DNA from: Anisakis pegreffii
Lineage: Eukaryota; Nematoda; Chromadorea; Rhabditida; Anisakidae
Direction: 5' to 3'
Length of the DNA stretch: 64,000 nt
Assembly (NCBI GenBank): GCA_035041965.1
Contig: JAPYMA010002819.1
Location: 124,001 to 188,000 of the forward strand
Positions 49,491 to 60,100 of this stretch are shown piece after piece. The stretch's first letter is position 1, and each line of letters starts with the position of its first letter. A model generated the notes under the pieces. It was not told the DNA's origin, made no database searches, and saw nothing but the letters and a program-made list of their open reading frames with translations. The position numbers were made by a program, and so were the translations under genes.

Positions 49491-50564
49491 CCTTTGTAAT
49501 AACCAATCGCTCTGGTGAAGTTATAGCCAATATGGGTGGTATTTTTGTGCGTTTTTGAGTGTTTTTTTAAAACACATTCAAAATCCTAAAATATTTCTCA
49601 ATATTCTTGCTGTTTTTTTCGTTTTTATCGATGTTGTTGCTGCAGTTTTGTTATTTTTTGAGATGTTTGTGGCTGATTCAAATAGATTAGATGCCATTAA
49701 AATTATTAATTATGATTCTAACTTCAAAGTTACTAATCGTTGTTAACAAATGTTCCGATTTAACGGGGTCAATTCAATTACGAAGTCTGTTTTAGCGAGC
49801 AGTGCTGTCTGTCTGTCTCTTTAATGTACTAAACTGTACGATTGTAGTCGTTATTTTGCGAGTATTCGAATTGTTTTCGATTTATAATCATTGTCTCTAT
49901 TACAATTTTGTCAAAAAAATTTCTGGTGTTTATATGTGGTTGATTGAAAGAGGACAGTTTTTGATATTTGGTTACTGATACATTGAATGATGTGTGTAAT
50001 TGATCGCTTTTATTTGTATTCGCAGAGAATGGCATTTTTTCTCATTGTGATTCTGCCCAAAAATGCTTTTTTGTATTGTGATAGCACTCCATTGATTCGT
50101 TGTTCTTCTCGATTTACTTCTGATGCCAAACCGAAGCTTTTTGTGCTGATTCAAATATTTCAATAGTTCGCCAGTTTTGCTTTCGTCTTATTCAGCTTAT
50201 TTTGATTGTAATTATTATAGTGAAGCGAGTAATACTGTTTTTAGTATGGCGTTATTTTGGTTCTGTGAAATATCATCACTATTTTATTGTCAATATGCGT
50301 TTTTGTCTGTTGTTACTTTTAAAGTAACAATCACGATTACTGTTGTTATTGTTGTTATGATGCTGATTTGAGTAGGGCTTATGACTGACTCAGTTACTTA
50401 CTCTGATTTATTATACTTCTCGCTCATTTGTAAACATTTAAACTGTTCTCATCAAATGCTAAAGCAGCTGCTAGATGGATCATGATAAACGCTTCAAAAC
50501 ATTCTTTTTATAAGAAAATGATTATGAATTGTTTTTTTTTCGTCAATTTCACTGACTTTACGAA

Positions 50565-50780
50565 TATTTTCAAAATTCAGTTCATGTCATAATTATTTAT
50601 GCACTTATTTTGAATGCTAGTTATTCCTTTTTTGTTAATTTATTGATTTACTCGATTCATCGGGCGTTGTTCTCTCATAATATCAATGGAAAACACAGTT
50701 GTTTATTGAAAATCGGAGTTTACGAAGACAGGTTAGAGCGCAGACGGCGTAACCTAATCTCGTTCTCTGTCCTCTATAAA
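50565..50780. repeat. Segmental duplication, copy A (left flank of cluster 2)
   Basis: Starts near ATATTTTCAAAATTCAG (about 50567) and runs into the first minisatellite units. It is almost identical to 52326-52540. The stretch just before the minisatellite also recurs, more diverged, at about 49310-49373. Confidence 0.85.
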
Positions 50781-50970
50781 AGAGGTTAGAGTGCAGACGG
50801 CGTAACCTACTCTCGTTGTCTGCCCTCCGCAGAACTTGTCCGGTTTAGGTTAGAGCGCAGACGGCGTAACCTACTCTCGTTGTCTGCCCCTGTAAAACTC
50901 ACTCGCACTGACCTGCGAGCAGAGGTTAGAGTGCAGACGGCGTAACCTACTCTCGTTCTCTGCCCTTAGT
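50730..50970. repeat. Minisatellite cluster 2
   Basis: Four cores starting at 50730, 50783, 50847 and 50923 (spacings 53, 64 and 76 bp). Spacer variants differ by insertion of a block containing ACTCGCACTGACCTGCGAGC. Confidence 0.88.
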
Positions 50971-51110
50971 AGTACTCAATCACACTGCTGAAGTTATGGC
51001 TAATGTGGGTGGTATTTTTGTGCGTTTTTCGTGGAATTTTTTCAGTTTTGGAACATTTGTTGAGATGGACTGATGAATATGAGACGGGAGTGATGAGTTT
51101 TTATTGAGGA
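50965..51110. repeat. Segmental duplication, copy A (right flank of cluster 2, lsm-10 upstream)
   Basis: Begins at the CCTTAGTAGTACTCAATCAC region and extends to about 34 nt before the lsm-10 ATG. It recurs at 52811-52977 with a short insertion, but without the lsm-10 coding sequence. Confidence 0.85.
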
Positions 51111-51143
51111 ATCGATTCGATTGCCGACTTCGAGAAGGCGAAG

Positions 51144-51820
51144 ATGTCATTGCAGAGTTTGGTCGCTGAGAGGAGGAAGAGTGTGAAAACGTTAGCATGC
51201 TTCTTGCAAGGAATGCAAAATAAGTTGATAACGGTTGAACTGCGTGATTTGACATTGGTTAAAGGTATGTTTAGTGGATATTTTTGTTGTGATATTTGAG
51301 TTTAGCTGAAATGCACTGAATGCATTTTTCGTTATGGGCATTATTCTGCTATTTGTTTAACTTTTCAGTTGTTTATTGCGCGTAATTTTACGCAGATTTG
51401 TGATGATATGATTGTTATTCACTTGAATTTGATAGCAATGAGAAGAAGCGTTCTGTTGAAGGCACACTGCTGATGTGTGATTGCCAGATGAATCTGGATA
51501 TGTGTAATGTTACGGTATATTCGCCAAAAAAACGGCGTCGACGGAAGCTCATTACACCGAAGTTGTCGCCCCAACCTGAGGTAGCGGTTGAAGAGGAACG
51601 AGACGGTGATGGACGTTATCCTACTACGCGCGCAGTGACAGAACACCACGAAAGATTCTTCGTTTGCTGTAGATTCATTAAATTCATTCATTTTGATAAT
51701 TATATTGATGTGATCGGTATTCTGCAACGTTCCGTTAAAAAACTCAACAAAATTGGTGGCACAAATAAATTCGAAACGTCAAAGAAATCCTATCAAGCGG
51801 CACTGACGAAAAATGCATGA
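51144..51820 (+). CDS. lsm-10: LSM10-like Sm protein (U7 snRNP subunit family)
   Basis: Two exons, 51144-51264 and 51462-51820 (TGA), 480 nt, 159 aa; human LSM10 is 123. LSM10 replaces SmD1 in the U7 snRNP ring, which cuts replication-dependent histone pre-mRNAs at the 3' end. Visible: Sm1 motif FLQGMQNKLITVELRDLTLVKG, then MNLDMCNVTVYSPKKRRRRK; a Ser/Pro/Glu-rich insert (about 35 residues) with no equivalent in vertebrates; Sm2-like block ERFFVCCRFIKFIHFDNYID, followed by LQRSVKKLNKIGG, which parallels the region after Sm2 in LSM10. The start is the first in-frame ATG after a stop; tttttattgag upstream could be a trans-splice acceptor. An AATAAA lies at 52074-52079. SmD1 is the alternative, but the C-terminus lacks the Gly-Arg tail of SmD1 and matches LSM10 better. 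Confidence 0.78.
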
Positions 51821-52207
51821 AAATTCATCGATTTCTATAATTTTTGGAAATTTTCTGGAGTTTATCGGTAGAGAATAGTTGCAACCAGAGTTTCGGTGAG
51901 GATTTATTTGTTTCATTGCATCTGATCGTTCGAATGTTCTCTTGAACATGAAGTTTTTGGCTTTCAGCAAGAGAACTTTCATTGAATTCATAAGTGAATT
52001 GCTGTTTTTGTTGTTGCTATTATCACTGCTTTATAAATTGTATAAATTTGAAGATCTTTATCAATGTGTAACGAATAAAGAAGAAATTATTTATTATTAT
52101 TTCACAAAACAAAGAAAGTTTCAAAAGTAACGGCAACATGGAATAACGAAAATACTACGATGATGATAATAATGATCAATTAACGTTAATATTCAAATTG
52201 ACATTAC

Positions 52208-52322
52208 TGAACGGATTCAGATTGGAAACAAATAGCAAATGAGAAAAGCAACGAAGTATTGTTAGCGTTGGAGGAGGTAACCATTGAAAAGTTGATTTTC
52301 ATTTTGATTTATCAAATTTACG
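52208..52322 (+). pseudogene. Stray copy of a focad internal exon
   Basis: Closely matches the genuine exon at 54822-54942: both carry the series encoding NEVLLALE...IYQIYE, here as VLLALEEVTIEKLIFILIYQIYE. In this copy the exon runs without a donor into the duplicated block that begins near 52326, and upstream exons are missing. It is therefore a broken duplicate. Confidence 0.7.
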
Positions 52323-52325
52323 AAA

Positions 52326-52540
52326 ATTTTCAAAATTCAGTTCATGTCATAATTATTTATGCACTTATTTTGAATGCTAGTTATTCCTTTTTTGTTAATT
52401 TATTGATTTACTCGATTCATCGGGCGTTGTTCTCTCATAATATCAATGGAAAACACAGTTGTTTATTGAAAATCGGAGTTTACGAAGACAGGTTAGAGCG
52501 CAGACGGCGTAACCTAATCTCGTTCTCTGTCCTCTATAAA
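52326..52540. repeat. Segmental duplication, copy B (left flank of cluster 3)
   Basis: Nearly identical to 50565-50780, including the first two minisatellite units. Its left edge abuts the stray focad exon, so the junction marks a rearrangement point. Confidence 0.85.
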
Positions 52541-52810
52541 AGAGGTTAGAGTGCAAACGGCGTAACCTACTCTCGTTCTCTGCTCCTGTAAAACTTACTC
52601 GCACTGACCTGCGAACAGAGATTAGAGTGCAGACGGCGTAACCTACTCTCGTTCTCTGCCCCTGTAAAACTCACTCGCACTGACCTGCGAATAGAGGTTA
52701 GAGTGCAGACGGCGTAACCTACTCTCGTTCTCTGCTCCTGTAAAACTCACTCGCACTGACCTGCGAGCAGAGGTTAGAGTGCAGACGGCGTAACCTACTC
52801 TCGTTCTCTG
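52490..52810. repeat. Minisatellite cluster 3
   Basis: Five cores starting at 52490, 52543, about 52619 (variant GATTAGAG), 52695 and 52771. The last three are spaced by exactly 76 bp, the first two by 53 bp. Confidence 0.88.
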
Positions 52811-52977
52811 CCCTTAGTAGTACTCAATCACACTGCTGAAGTTATGGCTAATGTGGATGGTATTTTTGTGCGTTTTTGAGCGTTTTTCGTGGAATTTTTG
52901 CAGTTTTGGAACATTTGTTGAGATGGACTGATGAATATGAGAGGATTTGAGACGGGAGTGATGAGTTTTTATTGAGT
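52811..52977. repeat. Segmental duplication, copy B (right flank of cluster 3)
   Basis: Copy of the lsm-10 upstream flank 50965-51110. Similarity stops at TTTTTATTGAG, just before where the lsm-10 coding region would start. Confidence 0.85.
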
Positions 52978-53224
52978 TTTTTCATGTCGTTTTTCATTTC
53001 TTCACAGGGTGAATTTTCATGTCGAGGAAATGCATTGGATTGATATATGTAAATTTTCACGAACCTGCCTGATTTCCATGGCAAATTTGCAATGAAATCT
53101 GTAAGAAAACCGCGCGTTACTATCGCTGCTGATGGATGGATTCGTTTGTGTTCATTGGTTGTGTGCGTGTATCAAGAGGGCGGGTTTAGAGTGCAGGGAA
53201 TTAGTGAATGAGATGTTGGAAGGA

Positions 53225-53292
53225 TGGGTGGGGCGTTGCCGTCGACGGGTGACGTGGTTTCGCCGAATTCCATCATACAGTCTGAATTATGA
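53225..53292 (+). pseudogene. Defective copy of focad exon 1
   Basis: Encodes MGGALPSTGDV..SPNSIIQS in frame, against MMSGALPSTGDVEWQLFSPNSIIQSQ of the intact exon 54132-54209. A 12-bp deletion removes four residues, and the splice donor (CAAGTATG in the intact exon) reads GAATTATG here, so it cannot be spliced the same way. Flanking sequence on both sides is also duplicated (53010-53395 with 53963-54330). Confidence 0.7.
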
Positions 53293-53419
53293 TTTCTGTT
53301 TTGAGTGAATGATAAATTTTCCAATCGTTTTTTGCGGTTTCAGCGCTAATTTCCTCAACTCTGGTGAGTTCTAACAAAAATCTCGTCTTTCACTGCTCTC
53401 GTTCTCTGTCTTCTATAAG

Positions 53420-53690
53420 AGAGGTTTATTGCAGACGTCGTAACCTACTCTCGTTCTCTGTCCTCTATAAGAGAGGTTAGAGTGCAGACGTCGTAACCTA
53501 CTCTCGTTCTCTGTCCTCTATAAGAGAGGTTAGAGTGCAGACGTCGTAACCTACTCTCGTTCTCTGCCTCCTCTAAGGGAGGTTAGAGTGCAGACGGCGT
53601 AACCTACTCTCGTTCTCTGCCCTTTCTAAGAGAGGTTAGAGTGCAGACGTCGTAACCTACTCTCGTTCTCTGCCTGCCTTCTGTAAAACT
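53420..53690. repeat. Minisatellite cluster 4
   Basis: Five cores: one degenerate near 53422, then 53474, 53527, 53580 and 53633, at a strict 53-bp period. Several units here carry GCAGACGTCG instead of GCAGACGGCG. Confidence 0.88.
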
Positions 53691-54134
53691 CAGTTGCACT
53701 GCTGAAGTTATGGCCGGTGTGGTGTTTTCATACGTCTTTGAGCAAGGTTAGCGAGCTTTCGAAGCTGAGCGTATACTGCCCACTGCTAAGCGCATTCTGC
53801 AGAAAGCGGGTGAGTTTCGTGGGGAGGAATTTTACAGATTAACGCAAAATCGATCTGTAAAATTCGTCCGCATCGGAAAACGCACCCACCCATTTATAAA
53901 ACCTAGTAACTCTTTAGCAAACCGGTCAGATTTGTGCAATTTTCACTGGGAATCATTTAGTTTTTATGTTGAGGAAATTGATATTTGTCAGTTTTCGGGA
54001 ATCTTTCTGAATTTCGGTGTAAATTTGCCATGAAGGCTGTAAGAAGGTGGTGGATTTGTTTATGTTCATTGGACGTGTATGTACCAGAAACGAGGGTTTA
54101 GAATCCGGAAATTGGTGAATGAGAAGTTGGAATG

Positions 54135-57100
54135 ATGAGTGGTGCGTTGCCGTCGACGGGTGACGTGGAATGGCAGTTGTTTTCACCAAATTCCATCATA
54201 CAATCTCAAGTATGATTTCTCTTTTGAGTGAATGAAAAATTTTGCAATCGATTTTTTCCGGTTTCAGCGTTAATTTCATCAATTGCGGTGAATTTCAACG
54301 AAGATCACGTTCTTCCGAGAATATTTCTGCTACATTTCAGTTGGAATTTTGGAGAATTTTGAATTTTTGTGGAGAAAAACATTCTGAGAGCCATCTTTTT
54401 TTGCAGGGATTCTCAAATTTGCTCACTTTGCTGAAACTGTCGAAGGACTATGCTGAAAGAGTGAGTTAGTGCAAATGTTTCATCTCTTTTTTGACCACTG
54501 GTGACAGAATTGCACTAGTAGTAATAATAGTAATAAATGTTCCAGAAAACGGCAGTAAACTTACTATGGAAAGCCTTAAATAGTGGCTCGGAGGCGCTAT
54601 GCAATTGGATAATTTTGATATTTCCATGTCTAATCGACACCGAAATAATTTGCAAAGATGAAATCCGCAAGCAATGTTTAATTGCGCTAACGAATCAGCA
54701 CTCTGTGACACCGATTATTCGTTTCCTTATATCCAATTGCGACGATATTACAGTGTAAGTTGGGTATTTTTACTTATATTGTTACTATTAATATTGAATA
54801 ACATTTCGATCATTATTTCAGCTGTGTGTTATCGGTGATTAGACAAATAGTAAGTGAGAATATCAACGAAGTATTGTTAGCGTTGGAGCAGATACCCATG
54901 GAAAGGTTGATTTCCATTTTGATTTATCAAATTTATGAAATGGTGATTATAATAATAGTTTCAGTGCTTCTAATTATAATGATAGGATTTTTTAAGAAAA
55001 TATTATATGATGAAATAATATTCTATCAGATGTTTTGCATGCGTGATGCGTTTGGTGTTAGGTGCGGAAATATCAAATGAACAGAAAAATCAACTCATAC
55101 ATCATACCATAACGAGAGGATCGTACGAACACGTACAAATTCTACTGGAATTTGACGATGTGATTCCATATTATATGATTTCACTCGCCGAAGAATCGGA
55201 AGCAAGAAATTTATTGATGTTGAGACGAGCAGGTGGGTGATATTGTATTCATTCGTGTTGTTATTATTGTTGTCATTGATGTCATCGTTTAAATGATTAC
55301 CAGATTTAAGAGTTATATTCTCGTGATGTGTTATCGACTATAAGATTGGATTATAAAAGGTGTTTATTTGCATTATGTGATCAACTGGTATCGAAATCGT
55401 TTTCAAATTCACTTGAATTGCTTCAAAATGCAACATTCCCGAGACATCCGATATTGTTATCATCGCTGTACACTTTATATTCATGCTTATCTGAGTGGTC
55501 GCATAACTCGAGTATGCCAAAGTAAGTTGAGTTTGTTGTGTCTCTTGTTGAATATGTTTGGTTATTCTCGTTATTTTGTTTTGATTGATTATAGATAAAA
55601 TAAAGTTAAAAGCATTCATGTACCATGCATATCAGTGCCTTTATATCGCTGATTTTGTATTGATGGATCGCTCAAGGTTTTGGAGAGTTTGAATTTACGG
55701 CGATGAAGGCTGGAGGACTCTTATAGTTGAGTATTTATGCGGAATGTAATTTAGACTGATGGGTCGCGATTCGCTAGAAATCGTCAAAAATTTACTGAAC
55801 ATAACCAAATCCGTGAAATTGGAGGACGATGGGAATTTTCGTGGTGAGGAAGAAATTTCAATGAATGGTAATTTGGCTGATTATTTGGAGTGGATATACG
55901 GAAGTGATGAGCATTGTTTGAATACCTTCTTAGAGGTTGTTTCTATTCAATTTAAGTTATTTTCTAGAGATTGTTATCATTTGCCCGTGTTGTTCCTTAG
56001 TATTTGTATTATTGTTAGCGATTATTTTGTTTGAAACAAAATTTCTTTCCCTTAAATTTTCAGAAAAGTTTTCCGCAGAAATTTGTTTGGTTTTTTGAAC
56101 TAAATTTTAGATTTGGGCTGAACGTGGACGTAGTTTGGTAACGAATTTGAGTGTGAATTTTTTGGTTGGTTTATTGCCGAAAATAAGCGATGATAATATT
56201 CGATATTTTATAAATCTTTTTGTGTTATTCGCCGATAAGAATCCGTCATTGGTGAGATTTATTTGTTGTTGAATTATTTTCGAATGTCTTTCTCTTCATT
56301 TCAGTGTTTTTACTGCTGATTCTTTTGATATTACATGACTATTTGTGGTTTATATTTTGTGTTTTGTATTATTTTATATTGGTTATCGTATCTAGGTTAT
56401 TCGGATATCATTTGAGTCAATATTGTTTCACAGTTGATTGGGATTAGTTTCAGGTTAATGAAATATTTCTTGTTGTTCTGTCGCTGTACAGTCGTGCTGA
56501 TCTGCCGAAAATTCCGATTTTGGAATGTATCGCCCGAATTGGCGTCAGTAAGGTACATATTTCTGTGTTTGCGGTATTCCGTTCCGTTCGCTTTTCACTT
56601 TCTGAAAAATATTCATTCGTAAATTAGAATTTTGCCTGCATACTTCAGCAAGTGTTTCAGTACGTCGTTCGTCGAGCCCTGAAGTTTTTGCTGGTCATAT
56701 CGCAGCAACGTAGCAAGTGTGAAGAACGTCTGAAGGCAGTTGAGTTGGTCGGTGATGTTTGGTCTCGAAACGAAAACCTACTGGATGAAATAGCGCAGTT
56801 AACGACAACGGTGGATGACACAAAAGGAGATCTGAAATTTGAGCATGCCAAAATGAGTCTCATCCGTAGAATTTGCAGTCAAAGGTTAGATTTGTTATTA
56901 TCGTGTTTTTCATTATTTTTTAAATGCAAGTGTTTATTATTGTTATTATTAAAGTGATCGTGCTGAAGAGTTTCTACCGCGTCTTTCGGCGCTGTCAAAT
57001 TCAAGTGGACCACTTTTAGCAGATGCAGTGTATGCGATTGCTGATTTGTGTCGATCTGAGGTACGGATTAGATATATATTTGGTGTTGTTGTTGTTAATA

Positions 57101-60100
57101 TGAAATGGAAATAATTAACATAATAAAAATTATTACTTTTTAACTAGTAATTTAAAATGATGTGAAGGTATTGGATGTGAGTGCAGTGCTGAAACAAATG
57201 GACACGAGAATGCAGAATACGAACTGTGAGGAGGCATTGGTGGCGTATTGTGATCTGTTGAGTACATCTGCAAGTGATCCGGAACAAGAGGTAGGTGAAT
57301 TGGAGTGGTGATTTGAGGTGGGGTGAGATGGGATGAATGTTGTGTTGTTAAGGAAGTGATTCTGGACTGTATCCGAAAGTTATGGAGACTGAAATCGCAT
57401 CGAGCAGCAGAGGTTCGTGCAGCAGTGTGGCGTGCTTTGTCAGCATTCGATTTGCCGGAAGTGAAGAGAGCGCTGGAGGGGATTGAAGCTGGCTTAGTGC
57501 TGAGCACTTGCATTCAGACAATCGCAAACGATAAACAGTCCACTTTGCTAGAGCAAAAGATTGTTGCAGAAGGTATTTCTGTGGTTTTGCATTATTTTTA
57601 TTATTTTGCTATTAAGGTTAGATTTTTTATTTTGTGTAAGTTTAGAAAAAGTTTATGAAACAAAAAATAATTGTACTTTTACAGAAATTTTAAAACTTTT
57701 CTTTTCTTTTTGCAGAATTCGGAAAATTTTTACATAAAATGATTGCGTGTGAGCTGGAAGAATTTGGTCGTTCATTGTATACGGCTTATGAGGGATCGGC
57801 ACGACAACAAAACAGTGCACTGTTGGAAACGGTATGAATATATGATATATGCAAATAATAGATATTATAATGGTTATTACTTTTTAAATGTGATTATTTG
57901 TTTTTATTATGAATAGTGTTGTAAGTGTAAAATAATGGTAGGAATAATATATTTGAGATAAGCGACTTCAAGGATTTGGCAAGTAAGACTTCTGAGATGG
58001 CGCATTTGCGAATGCTTTCAGCGTGGACGATAAGCAGTGGTGCAGAGAGTGTGCAGGTGAAACGCACGTCTGCAATTATGCAGCACTTATATCAACTTTT
58101 GACGAAGGTTTGATTCGGTTGTGGTGATTTTTTGTTTTTTTTTGGAAAGTAATTTTTTTGTATTGTGGAATTTGTTCTTGTTTCTTGTTCTCTGAATGTT
58201 TGAAATTTTCTGAAAATTTGAAAAATTTTGACGCGTACAATTAGACGTCTTAAATCATTGTTTTTTGGTGGATAGAAAAAGTTTGCTTTTTGTTTTTTTT
58301 AAATTTACTTTTATGTTTTAGGTGAACGTTCCGCGAACAAATTCTGATAGTGAAAATTGGCGCAGCGTGTTGGAATATTTGAGCAGTTGGAAAATGGCAA
58401 TTGGGGCAGCGTATGATGCGGTTCTGAACGCAAAACGAACGCATCCTGGTCGTGAACCACCGAAACATTGGTGTGGATTGCAGATTTTTGTATTTATTAT
58501 ATTTCGTTTGATTGTTGAGAAGATGCAATTTGGGAATGAATATGGATGAGAGTTGTTTATGAACGGTTGAGATGGGATGGGGTTTGTTGGGTGGAGAATT
58601 TGGATTTGAATCGAATTTTTTATTTTGGAATGATTAGGATAGGTTTGTTGTGATGAAGAAGGAATAATTTAAGGGCACGAGATCAGTTGTGTGAAACAAT
58701 GAAACAGGCACTGCAACAGAGCGAATGTGCGCAAATCAATGTGTGTGTATCGTTGGCGTTTCTGTTAGAGGTGAGTTGAGTGGTGGGTTTTGGAAAGGGA
58801 ATTGAACTGAGATTAGTTTTATTTGTTTGATTTCAGTGGACGGTTCATTTTATTTCAGTGGATCGATTAGATTAGTATTCGGTGAATGAATTGTTTATAT
58901 TGTATTTGTGTGTCTTTATTGGGCAATTTGAAGTTTTTTGGTTGTTGTTTGGGTTTTTTTGGAATTAATCAAATTTGATTTATTTTGCAGAAGAGTGAAT
59001 TCGATAAGCCATGGGCAGTGGCAGCAATGGAATATTTGTTGTCATGTTGCAGTGCCGAGCATGTTTGTCGTGCGAGTCCGTTGTTTCAGCAGAAAATTGT
59101 AACTTTTTGCCATCAATGTTGTTTTATCATTATTATGATTATGACTGTGGAAATTTTCTTCTCCTTCTTCTTTAAAAAAAGGATTTTTTTTTCAGTCATA
59201 CGCACGAAAAGCGGAATGGATGAATGTACAACGTCTAGCAATATGTTTATTTTACATGAAATTGGATTCTGAAACTTTGTCGCAGTTTGCGGGAAATATA
59301 CGCGAAGAGATTTTGAATTCGAAGGAAGTGTTGAATGAAGAGATTGGAGAAGTCTCAAATTTGGATTTTGACGGTTCAATTGGCGAATGGGTTCAAGCGA
59401 TTATGCAAAATGATGATAGTAGTGATGCAAAGAGCAGTGAGGAGGAGAAAGGCAACAGCAGTAGCGAGTCGTCTGGAGGTAAGAGATTGTTTAGTTGGTG
59501 TTAATTTTTAATTTTTTGTTTATTCTCTGAGATTTTGGTTGACTTGTGGAAATTTTTTAAACTGACAAAGCGATTTTATAGTTTTGTAATGAACGCAAAC
59601 AATATTGCAGTTTTTGATTGTTCAGGTGTTGCCTCATTGATCGCGTATTTGCTACGTTTTGAACCGTTGGATGTGAACAGAGTGGATAGCGTTTGCACGA
59701 GATCCGAGGCTGTCACTCTGGGCTATGTGACGGGAGCGAATCCGTTGATGTTGGCGTGTTTGCTGGATGAAATGCGAGTGGATTTGGCGGCAGAGGAGCG
59801 ATTTTTGGATTTGAATCGATCGCAGAAAATGACGATTGCTGAGACTGAAACGTTTTTTGAAGTGTTCGCGAATATGAGTGCCGATCTGCAACAGAAATAT
59901 TCGAGTGCTTTAGTGAAACGAACGGTACAAGAAATGAAAAGGAATAGAGACAATGCGAGAATGATAAATGTTATTATTGGAGGTTGGTGTTTTTTGTTGT
60001 TATTATTATTATTGTTGTTTATGTTGTTGTTATGGTTTTAAGATTTGATTATAAGGATTATCTAGCGTAATCAATTTATGATATTGTTGAAGAATTATGT

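Larger units (their letters stand above)
49124..51143. other. Intergenic tract with repeats and duplications
   Basis: Follows lrk-1. It contains minisatellite clusters at 49374-49475 and 50730-50970 and their duplicated 5' flank (about 49310-49373 and 50675-50729). The right-hand part (about 50965-51110) is the upstream flank of lsm-10. No separate gene is recognised. Confidence 0.6.
51821..54134. other. Rearranged intergenic tract between lsm-10 and focad
   Basis: Holds the lsm-10 3' UTR, a stray copy of a focad internal exon, duplication copy B with minisatellite cluster 3, a defective copy of focad exon 1 and minisatellite cluster 4. Two diverged versions of the focad 5' region face the same way (about 53010-53395 and 53963-54330). 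No additional intact gene was recognised. Confidence 0.6.

Noticed and set aside
55038..55084. Upstream extension of the focad exon to ATG 55046
   Set aside because: It cannot be joined in phase to the preceding exon; the gaacag acceptor before 55085 restores phase 0.
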